From: Pantoea anthophila
GTDB lineage: Bacteria; Pseudomonadota; Gammaproteobacteria; Enterobacterales; Enterobacteriaceae
DNA length: 64,000 nucleotides
Assembly: GCF_006494375.1 (NCBI RefSeq)
Contig: NZ_VHIZ01000037.1
Location: 62,001-126,000 of the forward strand
Direction of reading: 5' to 3'
Part shown: positions 45,473 to 53,220 of the stretch, in pieces
How the letters are laid out: each line of letters begins with the position of its first letter
Numbering within the stretch: the first letter of the stretch is position 1
The notes under the pieces: model-generated
Seen by the model: the letters and a program-made list of their open reading frames with translations, nothing else
The model's database searches: none
Told to the model about the DNA's origin: nothing
Position numbers and translations under genes: made by a program

Positions 45473-46250
45473 TTATCGCCTTTCTCACACCAGCGGGGCC
45501 ATCAGCATCACCGGCGTCAGCAAACGTTTTGGCAAACATAAAGCGCTGGATAATGTCTCGCTCTCCCTGCCGCCTGGCTCGGTCACGGTGATCCTCGGCC
45601 CCTCCGGCTCCGGTAAATCCACCCTGCTGCGCACCATCAATCATCTGGAGCGGGTCGATGAAGGCTTTATTCAGATTGATGGCGACTATATCGGCTATCA
45701 GCAGCGCGGCAACAAGCTCTATGAGCTGAAGGAGCAGGCGATTCTGCGGCAGCGCATAAACGTCGGCTACGTCTTCCAGAACTTTAACCTGTTCCCGCAC
45801 CTGAGCGTGCTGGATAACCTGATTGAAGCACCGATTGCGCATCGCCAGCTCTCCCGGCAGGCGGCGATTCAGCGGGCCGGTGAACTGCTGGACATTGTCG
45901 GCCTGCGCCACAAAGCCGATGCCTGGCCGCGCCACCTGTCAGGCGGGCAGCAGCAGCGCATCGCTATCGCGCGGGCGCTGATGCTCAATCCCAGGGTGAT
46001 GCTGTTCGATGAACCCACCTCGGCGCTGGACCCGGAACTGGTCGGCGAAGTGCTCGATGTGATCAAGAAGCTGGCGCGCTCCGGCACCACGCTGGTCATT
46101 GTGACGCACGAGATCGGGTTTGCCCGCGAAGTGGCTGACCATGTGGTCTTTATGGTGGATGGCCGGATTGTGGAGCAGGGCACGACCCAGCAGGTGCTCA
46201 GCAATCCGCGTCACGAGCGCACCCGTCGCTTCCTGGCGCGCGTTTTATGA
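45456..46250 (+). CDS. ABC transporter ATP-binding protein, polar amino acid type
   Basis: 264 residues from the ATG at 45456 (GAGGAGA upstream), inside the end of the permease gene. Walker [11 protein letters not shown]-loop [10 protein letters not shown], signature LSGGQQQR, Walker [15 protein letters not shown] and the switch histidine in VTHEIGF are all intact. It powers import with the permease and the two binding proteins. Confidence 0.92.
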   Translation: MSEAIDYRLSHTSGAISITGVSKRFGKHKALDNVSLSLPPGSVTVILGPSGSGKSTLLRTINHLERVDEGFIQIDGDYIGYQQRGNKLYELKEQAILRQRINVGYVFQNFNLFPHLSVLDNLIEAPIAHRQLSRQAAIQRAGELLDIVGLRHKADAWPRHLSGGQQQRIAIARALMLNPRVMLFDEPTSALDPELVGEVLDVIKKLARSGTTLVIVTHEIGFAREVADHVVFMVDGRIVEQGTTQQVLSNPRHERTRRFLARVL

Positions 46251-47155
46251 GGCGCCTGACGCCCCTGGCGCTGGCTTTCGCGGGGCTGATCCCGGCGCTC
46301 TCCATGGCCGCCCCGGAAAAGCCCGACATCCGCCGCAACGAAACGCCCATCCATGCTCCGGCTAATCCGCTGGCGATCGCTAAAATTCCGGCGAACTATC
46401 ACTTTATCGAGCCGGGCACCCTGACCGTAGCGACCTCAGCCACAAACTCGCCGCCGCTGGCGCTGCTGGCCTCTGACAACGTGACCCGCATCGGCAGCGA
46501 TCCCGACATCGCCAGGCTGCTGGCTGACAGTCTGGGGTTAAAGCTGAAGCTGGTGCCGGCCTCATGGGAGGACTGGCCGCTGGGGATCAGCGCCGGACGC
46601 TATGATGTGGCGATGTTTAATATTGCCGTCACCGAAGAGCGTAAGAAGAAGTTCGACTTTGCCACCTATCGTGCTGACAACCATGCTTTTGCGGTGAAAA
46701 AGGAGAGTCCGATCAGACAGATCAGTGCCCCTGCTGACATTGCCGGGAAGCGCATTATCGTGTCGTCGGGCACCAATCAGGAGCGGATTCTGCTGAGCTG
46801 GGATGCGCAGAACCGGGCAAAAGGCCTGCCTGCCGTGACGCCAATCTATCTGACCGATGATGCCTCTGCGACGCTGACGCTGCTGTCGGGTCGGGCCGAC
46901 GCCCTGTTTGGCCCGCACTCCATGGCCGCCTGGAAAGCCGCCTCGCGCGGCCAGACCCGACTGGTAGGCAACGGGCCGTTCCGTGCCTGGGTCGCCGTCA
47001 CCACCAAAAAGGGCAATGGCCTGGCCCCGGCTCTCCAGACTGCGCTGGATGGCACCATCGCGGGCGGCCAGTATCAGCAGGTGCTGGCCCGCTGGGGTGA
47101 ACAGGATGAGGCCGTCGACCACTCCCTGATAAACCCGCCGGGTATCGTTTACTGA
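46247..47155 (+). CDS. Second ABC substrate-binding protein, amino-acid type
   Basis: 302 residues. The ATG overlaps the ATPase stop (ATGA). A signal peptide ends around SMAAPE. It is a paralog of the protein at 43067 and shares [15 protein letters not shown] and SGTNQE at matching places. Two receptors for one membrane pore suggest a widened substrate range, as in the paired YtmJ/YtmK proteins of Bacillus. Confidence 0.87.
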   Translation: MRRLTPLALAFAGLIPALSMAAPEKPDIRRNETPIHAPANPLAIAKIPANYHFIEPGTLTVATSATNSPPLALLASDNVTRIGSDPDIARLLADSLGLKLKLVPASWEDWPLGISAGRYDVAMFNIAVTEERKKKFDFATYRADNHAFAVKKESPIRQISAPADIAGKRIIVSSGTNQERILLSWDAQNRAKGLPAVTPIYLTDDASATLTLLSGRADALFGPHSMAAWKAASRGQTRLVGNGPFRAWVAVTTKKGNGLAPALQTALDGTIAGGQYQQVLARWGEQDEAVDHSLINPPGIVY

Positions 47156-47160
47156 CACCG

Positions 47161-47192
47161 CCAGACCGGTTGCTCTGCGCTAACCGGTCTGG
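47161..47192. terminator. 11-bp hairpin ending the sulfur-salvage operon
   Basis: CCAGACCGGTT (47161-47171) pairs exactly with AACCGGTCTGG (47182-47192). No T run follows, so termination may be partial or Rho-assisted. It separates the operon from the HAM1-like gene. Confidence 0.5.
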
Positions 47193-47311
47193 TGCACGGC
47201 ATGCTGATAACCCGATAATTGCACTACACTCTCCGGCGTGACTGTTTTATCCTGCCCCCTCAAACTCATAAAAAATTCTGTTGTGTGGCGGAGTACCAGC
47301 CCTGGAAGCCC

Positions 47312-47872
47312 ATGAAAATCAGATTCCTTTCTGCCAATGAGCAAAAGCTGGCGGAGGTGCGCAAGATACTCGAACCTGTCGGGGTCGAAGTGCTGCCCAT
47401 CGCCCGTCGCATCGAAGAAATACAGACAGAAAACGAGCTTGACCTGGTGCGTGACAAGCTGACCAAAGCTTTCGCGCTGATCGGGCGGCCGCTGTTTGTT
47501 GAGCACACCGGCCTCTATCTGGATGGCTTGAATGGGTTGCCCGCGGGTCTGACCCGCATCTTCTGGAATCGCCTCGACGCTGAGCGCTTTACGGCGCTGG
47601 TGCAGGGACTCGACAGCCAGGCCGTCACGGCCAAAACGGTGCTGGGTTACTGTGACGGCCGCAAGATGTATCAGTTTTCAGGCGAGCTGCGCGGCACCAT
47701 CGCGGCAAAACCCGCCGGCACGCGCGGCTTTCAGTGGGACTGCGTCTTTATTCCCGAAGGCTATGAGCAGACCTTTGCCGAAATGGGTGAACTCAAGAAT
47801 GAGATCTCCATGCGGCGTATCGCGCTGGATCGCTTCGCCACCTTTTTGAAAACCGCCCGGGGAGTGGCATGA
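47312..47872 (+). CDS. HAM1/RdgB-like nucleotide-sensing protein (KomB-like)
   Basis: 186 residues of the Ham1 (ITPase) fold. The triphosphate-binding SANEQK (7-12) is kept, and Asp143 sits where RdgB has the base-binding FGYDP aspartate (here FQWDC). The catalytic pair DDSGL of RdgB is replaced by EHTGL (Glu64, His65), and the S-H-R motif reads S-M-R (166-168). The protein may therefore bind an inosine-type nucleotide without hydrolysing it. The ATG at 47312 has GGAAG upstream; earlier frame is not supported. Its stop overlaps the SIR2 start (ATGA). In Kongming systems a HAM1 protein pairs with a SIR2 NADase. Confidence 0.78.
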   Translation: MKIRFLSANEQKLAEVRKILEPVGVEVLPIARRIEEIQTENELDLVRDKLTKAFALIGRPLFVEHTGLYLDGLNGLPAGLTRIFWNRLDAERFTALVQGLDSQAVTAKTVLGYCDGRKMYQFSGELRGTIAAKPAGTRGFQWDCVFIPEGYEQTFAEMGELKNEISMRRIALDRFATFLKTARGVA

Positions 47873-48663
47873 AACCTGAACTCAAACGCGCCTATGATTC
47901 CGGCAAACTGATCCTGTTTGCCGGTGCCGGTATCTCACGCAATTTCGGCCTGCCGGAGTGGCATGAGCTGATTGCTCACCTCGCGCATGAACTGGGCTAC
48001 GATCCTAAAATCTTCAATACTTACGGCACGCACCTGTCGCTGGCGGAGTATTACAAACAGAAAAAAGGCTCGCTGGGCCCGCTGCGCAGCTGGATGGATC
48101 GCGAATGGCACCGGCCCGATATTGATGTCCGCTCTTCTGAAATTCACACCATGATTACGCAGGGTAATTTCTCCCGTATCTACACCACTAACTACGATCG
48201 CTGGCTGGAAGCGGCGCATGAGGCGCACGGGGTTCCCTATTATAAAGTGGCGAATGCCGCCGATCTGGTGTCGCTGACCGAAGAGAAGCGACACATCATC
48301 AAACTTCACGGCGATTTCGACGACGATACCTCCATCGTGCTGGATGAGAGCAGCTATTTTGAACGTCTCTATTTCGACTCGCCGCTCGATATCAAACTCA
48401 CCCACGACGTGATGGGCAATTCGGTGCTGTTTGTCGGCTACAGCATCAGTGACTTCAACATTCGCCTGCTCTTTTACCGCCTGACGAAAATGTGGGGCCG
48501 CACCGGGCTGGCAACGGCCCGGCCAAAATCGTACCTGTTTACCAACCGCAACAACCCGGTGGCAAAAGAGGTGCTGGGGCAGTGGGGGATCGAGGTGATC
48601 GTCTCGGAAGAGGATGATCCGCGTAAAGCGCTGGCACAGTTCCTGGAAGAGTTGCTGGTGTAA
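47869..48663 (+). CDS. SIR2-domain protein, putative NADase effector (KomC-like)
   Basis: 264 residues, almost entirely a SIR2_2-type domain as seen in antiphage effectors. Visible motifs: LILFAGAGISRNFGLPEW (NAD phosphate loop), RIYTTNYDRWLE with Asn108, IIKLHGDFDDD with catalytic His147, and VLFVGYSISDFNIR. The zinc ribbon of true deacetylases is absent, so NAD+ depletion is likelier than deacetylation. It is translationally coupled to the HAM1-like gene, which points to a sensor-effector complex. Confidence 0.83.
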   Translation: MKPELKRAYDSGKLILFAGAGISRNFGLPEWHELIAHLAHELGYDPKIFNTYGTHLSLAEYYKQKKGSLGPLRSWMDREWHRPDIDVRSSEIHTMITQGNFSRIYTTNYDRWLEAAHEAHGVPYYKVANAADLVSLTEEKRHIIKLHGDFDDDTSIVLDESSYFERLYFDSPLDIKLTHDVMGNSVLFVGYSISDFNIRLLFYRLTKMWGRTGLATARPKSYLFTNRNNPVAKEVLGQWGIEVIVSEEDDPRKALAQFLEELLV

Positions 48664-49103
48664 TGCCCGTATCGCCTGCTCAGAGAGTGGCTGCTTACAA
48701 TCAATCAATGCGTGGCGTTATGATCAGAAGTGTTGTGAAGGGTACAGTGATCGGTTTTACGGGGCTTGTTCTGCTGGCCCTGACAGGGACAGGAACGCTG
48801 ATCTATCTGAAAACGGGTGACCAGTACTACAGTGAGGAAAACCTTGCGGCGTGCAAACATTACACGGTTGAGCAGGCAAAACAGACCGTGCTGAGTGCCT
48901 GGCTGAGACAGCCCAACGACTGGCAAAACTGGCATGAAGCAGCCGAAGTCGCCCGCCAGAAGGGCATACGGTTCATTGACGCAGAGATAAGCGGCCCGGC
49001 TGAGCAATGGCTGGTCCCTTTTTATGCAGAACGCATTACGGGCAGAAAGCAGTACGGCATGCTGGATTGCGGCAAACTCACCGTTGAGTTTGCGTCAGAT
49101 TAG
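48663..49103 (+). CDS. Hypothetical membrane-anchored protein
   Basis: 146 residues if the start is the ATG that shares one base with the SIR2 stop (TAATG); internal ATGs at 48708 and 48720 are alternatives. One membrane segment lies at about 26-48 (VVKGTVIGFTGLVLLALTGTG region). The following domain would be periplasmic and has two cysteines (AACKHY and MLDCGKL) that could form a disulfide. I do not recognise the family. It may be part of the HAM1/SIR2 unit or an unrelated neighbour of yebG. Confidence 0.55.
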   Translation: MPVSPAQRVAAYNQSMRGVMIRSVVKGTVIGFTGLVLLALTGTGTLIYLKTGDQYYSEENLAACKHYTVEQAKQTVLSAWLRQPNDWQNWHEAAEVARQKGIRFIDAEISGPAEQWLVPFYAERITGRKQYGMLDCGKLTVEFASD

Positions 49104-49187
49104 CAAACCCTGCGCAATAACAAGGTCTGACTGCCTGTTCCCGTTAAACTCCATTCTCTGCTGGCAAAGCAAACCGAGCATGATATA

Positions 49188-49203
49188 CTGTATGTATACA
49201 CAG
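49188..49203 (+). promoter_or_regulatory. yebG: LexA (SOS) box upstream of yebG
   Basis: CTGTATGTATACACAG is a perfect CTGT-N8-ACAG LexA site, ending 17 bases before the yebG start. Confidence 0.9.
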
Positions 49204-49220
49204 TACCTGAGGGCGAAAAG

Positions 49221-49547
49221 ATGGCTGTTGAAACAAAATTTGTAGTAGTCAGAAAGGGTGAAGAGAAGATGACGTTTGCCAATAAGAAAGAGGCCGATGC
49301 CTACGACAAAATGCTCGATATGGCCGAAGCCTTCACCGACTGGCTGTTACAGCATCAGCCCGCGATGGACGAAGCACAGGCGGAAACGCTGGGCCTGCTG
49401 ATTGCTGAGCAGAAAGAGTCGGTACAGCATATCCTTCGCACCAGCAAACTGCCGGAGGCGACGACCCACGCTTCCCGCTCAGACGATGCTGACAACCAGG
49501 CTGATGAGCCTGCGGCTAAGAAAGTGCGCGCAGTAAAAGCGGCCTAA
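49221..49547 (+). CDS. yebG: SOS-induced protein YebG
   Basis: 108 residues. The N-terminus (VVVRKGEEKMTFANKKEADAYDKMLDMAE) and LIAEQKESVQHILRTSKLP match E. coli YebG nearly residue by residue; the C-terminal tail is acidic, then Lys/Ala-rich, and longer. YebG is a small SOS-induced protein of unclear function. The perfect LexA box supports damage induction. It sits directly downstream of the putative defence module, in the same orientation. Confidence 0.93.
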   Translation: MAVETKFVVVRKGEEKMTFANKKEADAYDKMLDMAEAFTDWLLQHQPAMDEAQAETLGLLIAEQKESVQHILRTSKLPEATTHASRSDDADNQADEPAAKKVRAVKAA

Positions 49548-49560
49548 TCTTCACCTCAAC

Positions 49561-49590
49561 GCCGGAAGCGAACCTTCCGGCGTTGCTGTT
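49561..49590 (+). terminator. Terminator after yebG
   Basis: GCCGGAAG (49561-49568) pairs with CTTCCGGC (49574-49581), followed by GTTGCTGTTT. It lies 13 bases after the yebG stop. Confidence 0.7.
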
Positions 49591-50081
49591 TCTGACTTAA
49601 GATTCTCTTCCCGTCTCATCCGTATTAGCTCATTAAATGAGCCCCATCGTTCATCGTTATTCCTGAGCGCTCTGATTCTGACAGTACAGGCGGGGGTAAT
49701 GCACATTAAAATTCTTTTCTGAAAAATATAAACTCATCAAAATTCTTTGCCCGCACTCTCCCTCTGCCATTCTGTGCGATTCATCAGTGATGACGGTCGG
49801 GCTCAGACAGGGTCAGCATGCCTGTTCCGCCTCTATTAATCTCTCCTGGCAGTAAATAAGGCATCCTGAAACAGAGTAAATCCTGCTTAAGTCCGGAAAG
49901 TAAATGTGAAACCCTTCCCCAGCCATTGACCAGGAAGATGCTACTGAATTTTTTAATTCTTTTATGAACCTGTACGTTAAAAACGCGCTTTCCAAAAAAA
50001 TTATCATATTGGACTTTTTTTTAATTAACATCTACCGCCTGTCATGTATAGAAATCATAAAAAAGGAGAGGAGGTTCAATT
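49591..50081. other. AT-rich intergenic region
   Basis: About 490 bases in which base composition shifts sharply toward A/T, marking the left side of an acquired segment. A 72-codon minus-strand frame (49813-50031) lacks a ribosome site and is not called. A promoter for the regulator remnant should lie near 50000. Confidence 0.5.
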
Positions 50082-50559
50082 TTGATTATACTTGTGAATA
50101 AAAAAACCAGAAGCCTGTTTTGTAAAGGAAAGGTAATTTCCCTGAGCAGGAACGAATTCACACTTTTTATTTTTATGATCAAAAGCAGGAAGGCAAGGGA
50201 GATTGATGTTGCCGATTTAATTTTACAGGTATGGGAAGCAAGATATAAATCCATCTCTGCTAATAATATCTCTCAGCTTTTCTATCTGTTGTGAAAAAAA
50301 GTTCAGATAATAGACCCCCTTTTGAATCTGACTTACTCAAAAAGCAAAGGCGTTCAGTTTTTTATACCCAAAAGCCTCGTTTTTATCATCTGTAATGAAA
50401 AGCTCTACTTCTTTTTACAAAAGAAAATGACCTGGTTCAGGAAATTTACACGTCGCACTCTTTTTTTTATTTGAGCATTGCGCTGATCTTCATTATCACT
50501 ATATCCACTCCAGTTACGACAGGAGGCGTTAACATGTCAGGGGAGATATATGAGAAATG
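50082..50559 (+). pseudogene. Broken ToxR/CadC-like membrane-bound regulator
   Basis: The frame opens with a winged helix (NKKTRSLFCKGKVISLSRNE, then VADLILQVWEARYKSISANN) and stops at TGA 50292-50294, just where the family has an arginine (QLFYLL-R-KK); a single CGA to TGA change explains it. The same frame then stays open and finishes the winged helix (KSKGVQFFIPKS). A second break is in a run of eight T at 50461-50468: one extra T would restore a membrane helix (FFYLSIALIFIITIS) and a short tail ending at 50559. The start is probably TTG or ATT-like near 50082. The end overlaps the holin-like gene by 10 bases, as in an operon. Confidence 0.65.
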
Positions 50560-50810
50560 AACCTGAAACAATCTGGCTGATGATCTTCTTGCTGATATCC
50601 TTTTTCGGGGGCGTAACAAGATATCTGTTAAGTGCTTACGCAGGAAGAGCAGCGCCAACGATACAAACACTTTTATCTGCGCTGACCATCTCAATTTTCT
50701 GGGGACTTCTTGGAGGTATTATATGTGTTAATTATGGATTAAGTCTGTATGAAGCCATTGTTATAAGTGGGTCTGTCTCATTTTTCTGTGGTGGATGTGT
50801 TTACCGTTAA
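50550..50810 (+). CDS. Holin-like small membrane protein
   Basis: 86 residues with three predicted membrane segments (about 8-27, 37-60 and 66-84). The motif FFGGVTRYLLSAYAG near residue 20 resembles LydA-type phage holins (Phage_holin_3 group). Preceded by GGGAGATAT and overlapping the end of the regulator remnant. No endolysin or spanin gene is nearby. Regulator-holin pairs drive non-canonical (type 10) protein secretion in some Enterobacterales; that role here is a guess. Confidence 0.52.
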   Translation: MRNEPETIWLMIFLLISFFGGVTRYLLSAYAGRAAPTIQTLLSALTISIFWGLLGGIICVNYGLSLYEAIVISGSVSFFCGGCVYR

Positions 50811-50838
50811 ATCTGAAGAGGTTAAATAAGGACATTCT

Positions 50839-52464
50839 ATGAGCAACCAGATTGCAACTGCATTCCCGTTAAAAACGTTCCGCACTGATTTTTTAAACTG
50901 GTCAAAAGAGACATCCGGAAAAAACATTCTCTCATGTTCACCTAAAACCAGTGCTGAATTACTCGATGTCATTAACTGGGCTGTTGATAATAAATTCAAA
51001 GTTCGCCCGGTAGGTATTCAGCATAACTGGTCAAGATTGACTATTGATAATAATGCTGACAACAGTGATGTTGTCCTGGTTGACATGACGAAACATCTTA
51101 ATGCTGCAACGATAGTTAAACATGGTGATTACGGCTATGTCACGGCTCAGACCGGCATTCAGATGGAAGCTCTTGTTACTCTGCTTGAGAAAAAGAAATT
51201 GGGCTTTTATAGCATGCCTGCACCAGGCGATCTGACGCTTGGCGGTGTCCTCGCAATAGGAGGACATGGAACCGGCATCGCCTCTGTCAATGAAGAACGC
51301 CCCGCAGGGGGGAGCTGGGGAACCGTCAGCAATAACATTGTCGAACTCAAAGCCATTGTGTGGGATGACAAGCTTAAGCAGTACGTGTTGAAAACGTTCG
51401 AAAGAACCAACCCGGAGATATCAGCCTTTATGGTGCATGTCGGGAGAGCATTTATTTATGAAGTTAAACTTCAGGTGCCGCGCAACAAGCGTTTACGCTG
51501 CCAAAGTTTTGTCAATGTTCCCGCCGTCGAATTATTTGGTCAGGAGGGTGAAGGTATCAGAACCTATACCTCCTATCTGGATAAATGCGGGCGTGCTGAG
51601 ATCATCTGGTTTCCGTTTACTACCACACCATGGTTAAAAATCTGGACAGAGTCTCCAGCCTACAACAGGATATCTAAACCCGTCCATTCTCCCTTTAACT
51701 ATCCTTTTTCGGATAATATTCCTGTTCAGGTTTCCGATTTGGTCAGGAAGATTCACAATGGCTTTCCGGAACTCACACCTTCATTAGGAAACCTGATGTT
51801 CAATCTGGTCAATATCGGACTTGGTGCGACAATCAGTAGCGACCTGTGGGGGTGGAGCAAAGATGTCTTGATGTATATCAAGCCAGACACGCTTCGGGTG
51901 ACGGCTAACGGCTATGTCATCATCACCCGCAGAGAGAACATTCAAAAGATACTCAGTGAATTTAAGGCGAAATATGAGAGCATGGTGGATATCTACAAAA
52001 AATCTAACGCTTATCCCATGAATGGTCCGATTGAAATTCGTGTGACCGGTTTAGATAATCCAGCTGATACCGATATTGCTGGTGCTGTTCCTCCTGCACT
52101 CTCCGCAGCCCGGCCTGTTGATGCTCACCCTGAATGGGATGTTGCAATCTGGCTGGATAATCTGACAATGCCTGGTACTCCTGACTCACTGAAGTTTTTC
52201 AGAGAGTTGGAAGAGTGGGTGTTCAATCACTATTCTGGCGATTATGCAACGGTACGCGTTGAGTGGAGCAAAGGCTGGGGATATTCAGAAAAAGATGCCT
52301 GGGATAATGAGACGGTTATCGACACCCTTATTCCTGATAGCTTAACTCAGGGTATCACCGATGGGTATGACTGGCGTTTTGCAAAAGCGACGCTCGATAA
52401 GTATGACCCTCACTACCTCTACTCTTCACCTTTAACCATGAGGCTTTTTAAAGCGACCCTGTAG
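50839..52464 (+). CDS. FAD-linked oxidase, type II cholesterol-oxidase-like
   Basis: 541 residues of the vanillyl-alcohol-oxidase/PCMH flavoprotein class. Residues about 30-220 are the FAD_binding_4 domain, with VRPVGIQHNWSR and PGDLTLGGVLAIGGHGTG; His143 is placed like the covalent FAD histidine of type II cholesterol oxidase. The rest fits the cholesterol-oxidase substrate-binding domain (PF09129). Known relatives carry an export signal; this one has none. AT content and codon use differ from the window average. It follows the holin-like gene by 28 bases and probably shares its transcript. The substrate may be a sterol or another bulky alcohol. Confidence 0.75.
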   Translation: MSNQIATAFPLKTFRTDFLNWSKETSGKNILSCSPKTSAELLDVINWAVDNKFKVRPVGIQHNWSRLTIDNNADNSDVVLVDMTKHLNAATIVKHGDYGYVTAQTGIQMEALVTLLEKKKLGFYSMPAPGDLTLGGVLAIGGHGTGIASVNEERPAGGSWGTVSNNIVELKAIVWDDKLKQYVLKTFERTNPEISAFMVHVGRAFIYEVKLQVPRNKRLRCQSFVNVPAVELFGQEGEGIRTYTSYLDKCGRAEIIWFPFTTTPWLKIWTESPAYNRISKPVHSPFNYPFSDNIPVQVSDLVRKIHNGFPELTPSLGNLMFNLVNIGLGATISSDLWGWSKDVLMYIKPDTLRVTANGYVIITRRENIQKILSEFKAKYESMVDIYKKSNAYPMNGPIEIRVTGLDNPADTDIAGAVPPALSAARPVDAHPEWDVAIWLDNLTMPGTPDSLKFFRELEEWVFNHYSGDYATVRVEWSKGWGYSEKDAWDNETVIDTLIPDSLTQGITDGYDWRFAKATLDKYDPHYLYSSPLTMRLFKATL

Positions 52465-52486
52465 TCATCATTCGGTCGCTATGAAT

Positions 52487-52509
52487 GAAGCCACCTAAAC
52501 GGTGGCTTC
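52487..52509. terminator. Hairpin between convergent genes
   Basis: GAAGCCACC (52487-52495) pairs exactly with GGTGGCTTC (52501-52509). It lies between the ends of the oxidase and the microcin gene and may serve both. Confidence 0.6.
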
Positions 52510-52528
52510 ATATCCGGATAGCTTATTT

Positions 52529-52804
52529 TTAATCACCCCATTCCTCATTGAAATGGTAGTTAATCTGACTGGCATCGCCACCCAGCGCACTGCCTAATGA
52601 AGCAATCGTTGTAAATATAGCAAAGCCAATCGAGTCAAGGGCGTGATGAATGCTTCCTAAGCCGATGGCATCCAAAAGTCTCCCTGGAAAAGAGAGCAGG
52701 GGGGTATTGAATAAGTCGTTAATCAGCTTTACACCACCAACAATAATTTCACCAACGTTGCCACCTGAGACTGAGTTTACTTCGCTTATAGTAAGTTCAC
52801 GCAT
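52529..52804 (-). CDS. Candidate class II microcin precursor with double-glycine leader
   Basis: 91 residues. The leader MRELTISEVNSVSGG is a textbook double-glycine signal, nearly identical in pattern to the microcin V (CvaC) leader. Cleavage after GG would release a 76-residue peptide rich in Gly, Ala, Ile and Leu, with two hydrophobic stretches (VGEIIVGGVKLIN and IGFAIFTTIASLGSALGG), no cysteine, and an acidic end (EEWGD). The ATG at 52804 has AAGGAAA 5 bases upstream; the 20 extra codons to 52864 have none. No CvaAB-type exporter or clear immunity gene lies nearby, so it would need them from elsewhere. I know no named family for the mature part. Confidence 0.72.
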   Translation of the reverse strand: MRELTISEVNSVSGGNVGEIIVGGVKLINDLFNTPLLSFPGRLLDAIGLGSIHHALDSIGFAIFTTIASLGSALGGDASQINYHFNEEWGD

Positions 52805-53220
52805 TGAAATTTCCTTATCACAATAATAAATGGCAAATTTATTACAAAATAATTCCGCCTTCAATTGATGGTTGCATAAGCCAGACAGGCTGTCAATAAT
52901 CCGGAAGCCAACCTCTTTTCATGATAAAATAATAAATCTTCTCCAGCCTGATATCCGGAAGGAGTCGTTTAAATTATTTGTCATTATTCAGGATGTCTAT
53001 TTCCGGTTTTTTATTGTGCCGTCGCGATCTCAGTATCGGTGGCATGTTAATTCGCTCACGCTTTTTCTGAAACAGAAATTCCCCGGCTTTTCACTGCCCA
53101 CGTTCGATATTAGTGTGGCCCCATCATCTGCAAAGGGTTATTACTGGTTAACAGGAAAAACCTGAGCGTTTCACGGTTTCTGCCACTGTGAGGCGCTCAG
53201 GTTTTTTTTGCCTTGCTCGT
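52805..53220. other. Intergenic region
   Basis: AT-rich on the left, normal on the right. A 97-codon plus-strand frame (52872-53165) begins only at TTG without a ribosome site; it could be an unrecognised immunity gene for the microcin but I do not call it. Confidence 0.45.

Noticed and set aside
47312-47872. HAM1-like gene as a housekeeping RdgB
   Set aside because: Catalytic DD is EH and the SHR histidine is Met, and the gene is coupled to a SIR2 gene; a house-cleaning pyrophosphatase is unlikely.
49813-50031. 72-codon minus-strand frame in the AT-rich gap
   Set aside because: Weak start context and no recognisable features; random frames of this size are common in such sequence.
52872-53165. 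97-codon plus-strand frame near the microcin gene, considered as an immunity gene
   Set aside because: Begins only at TTG without a ribosome site, has no internal Met start and no membrane-segment pattern typical of microcin immunity proteins.
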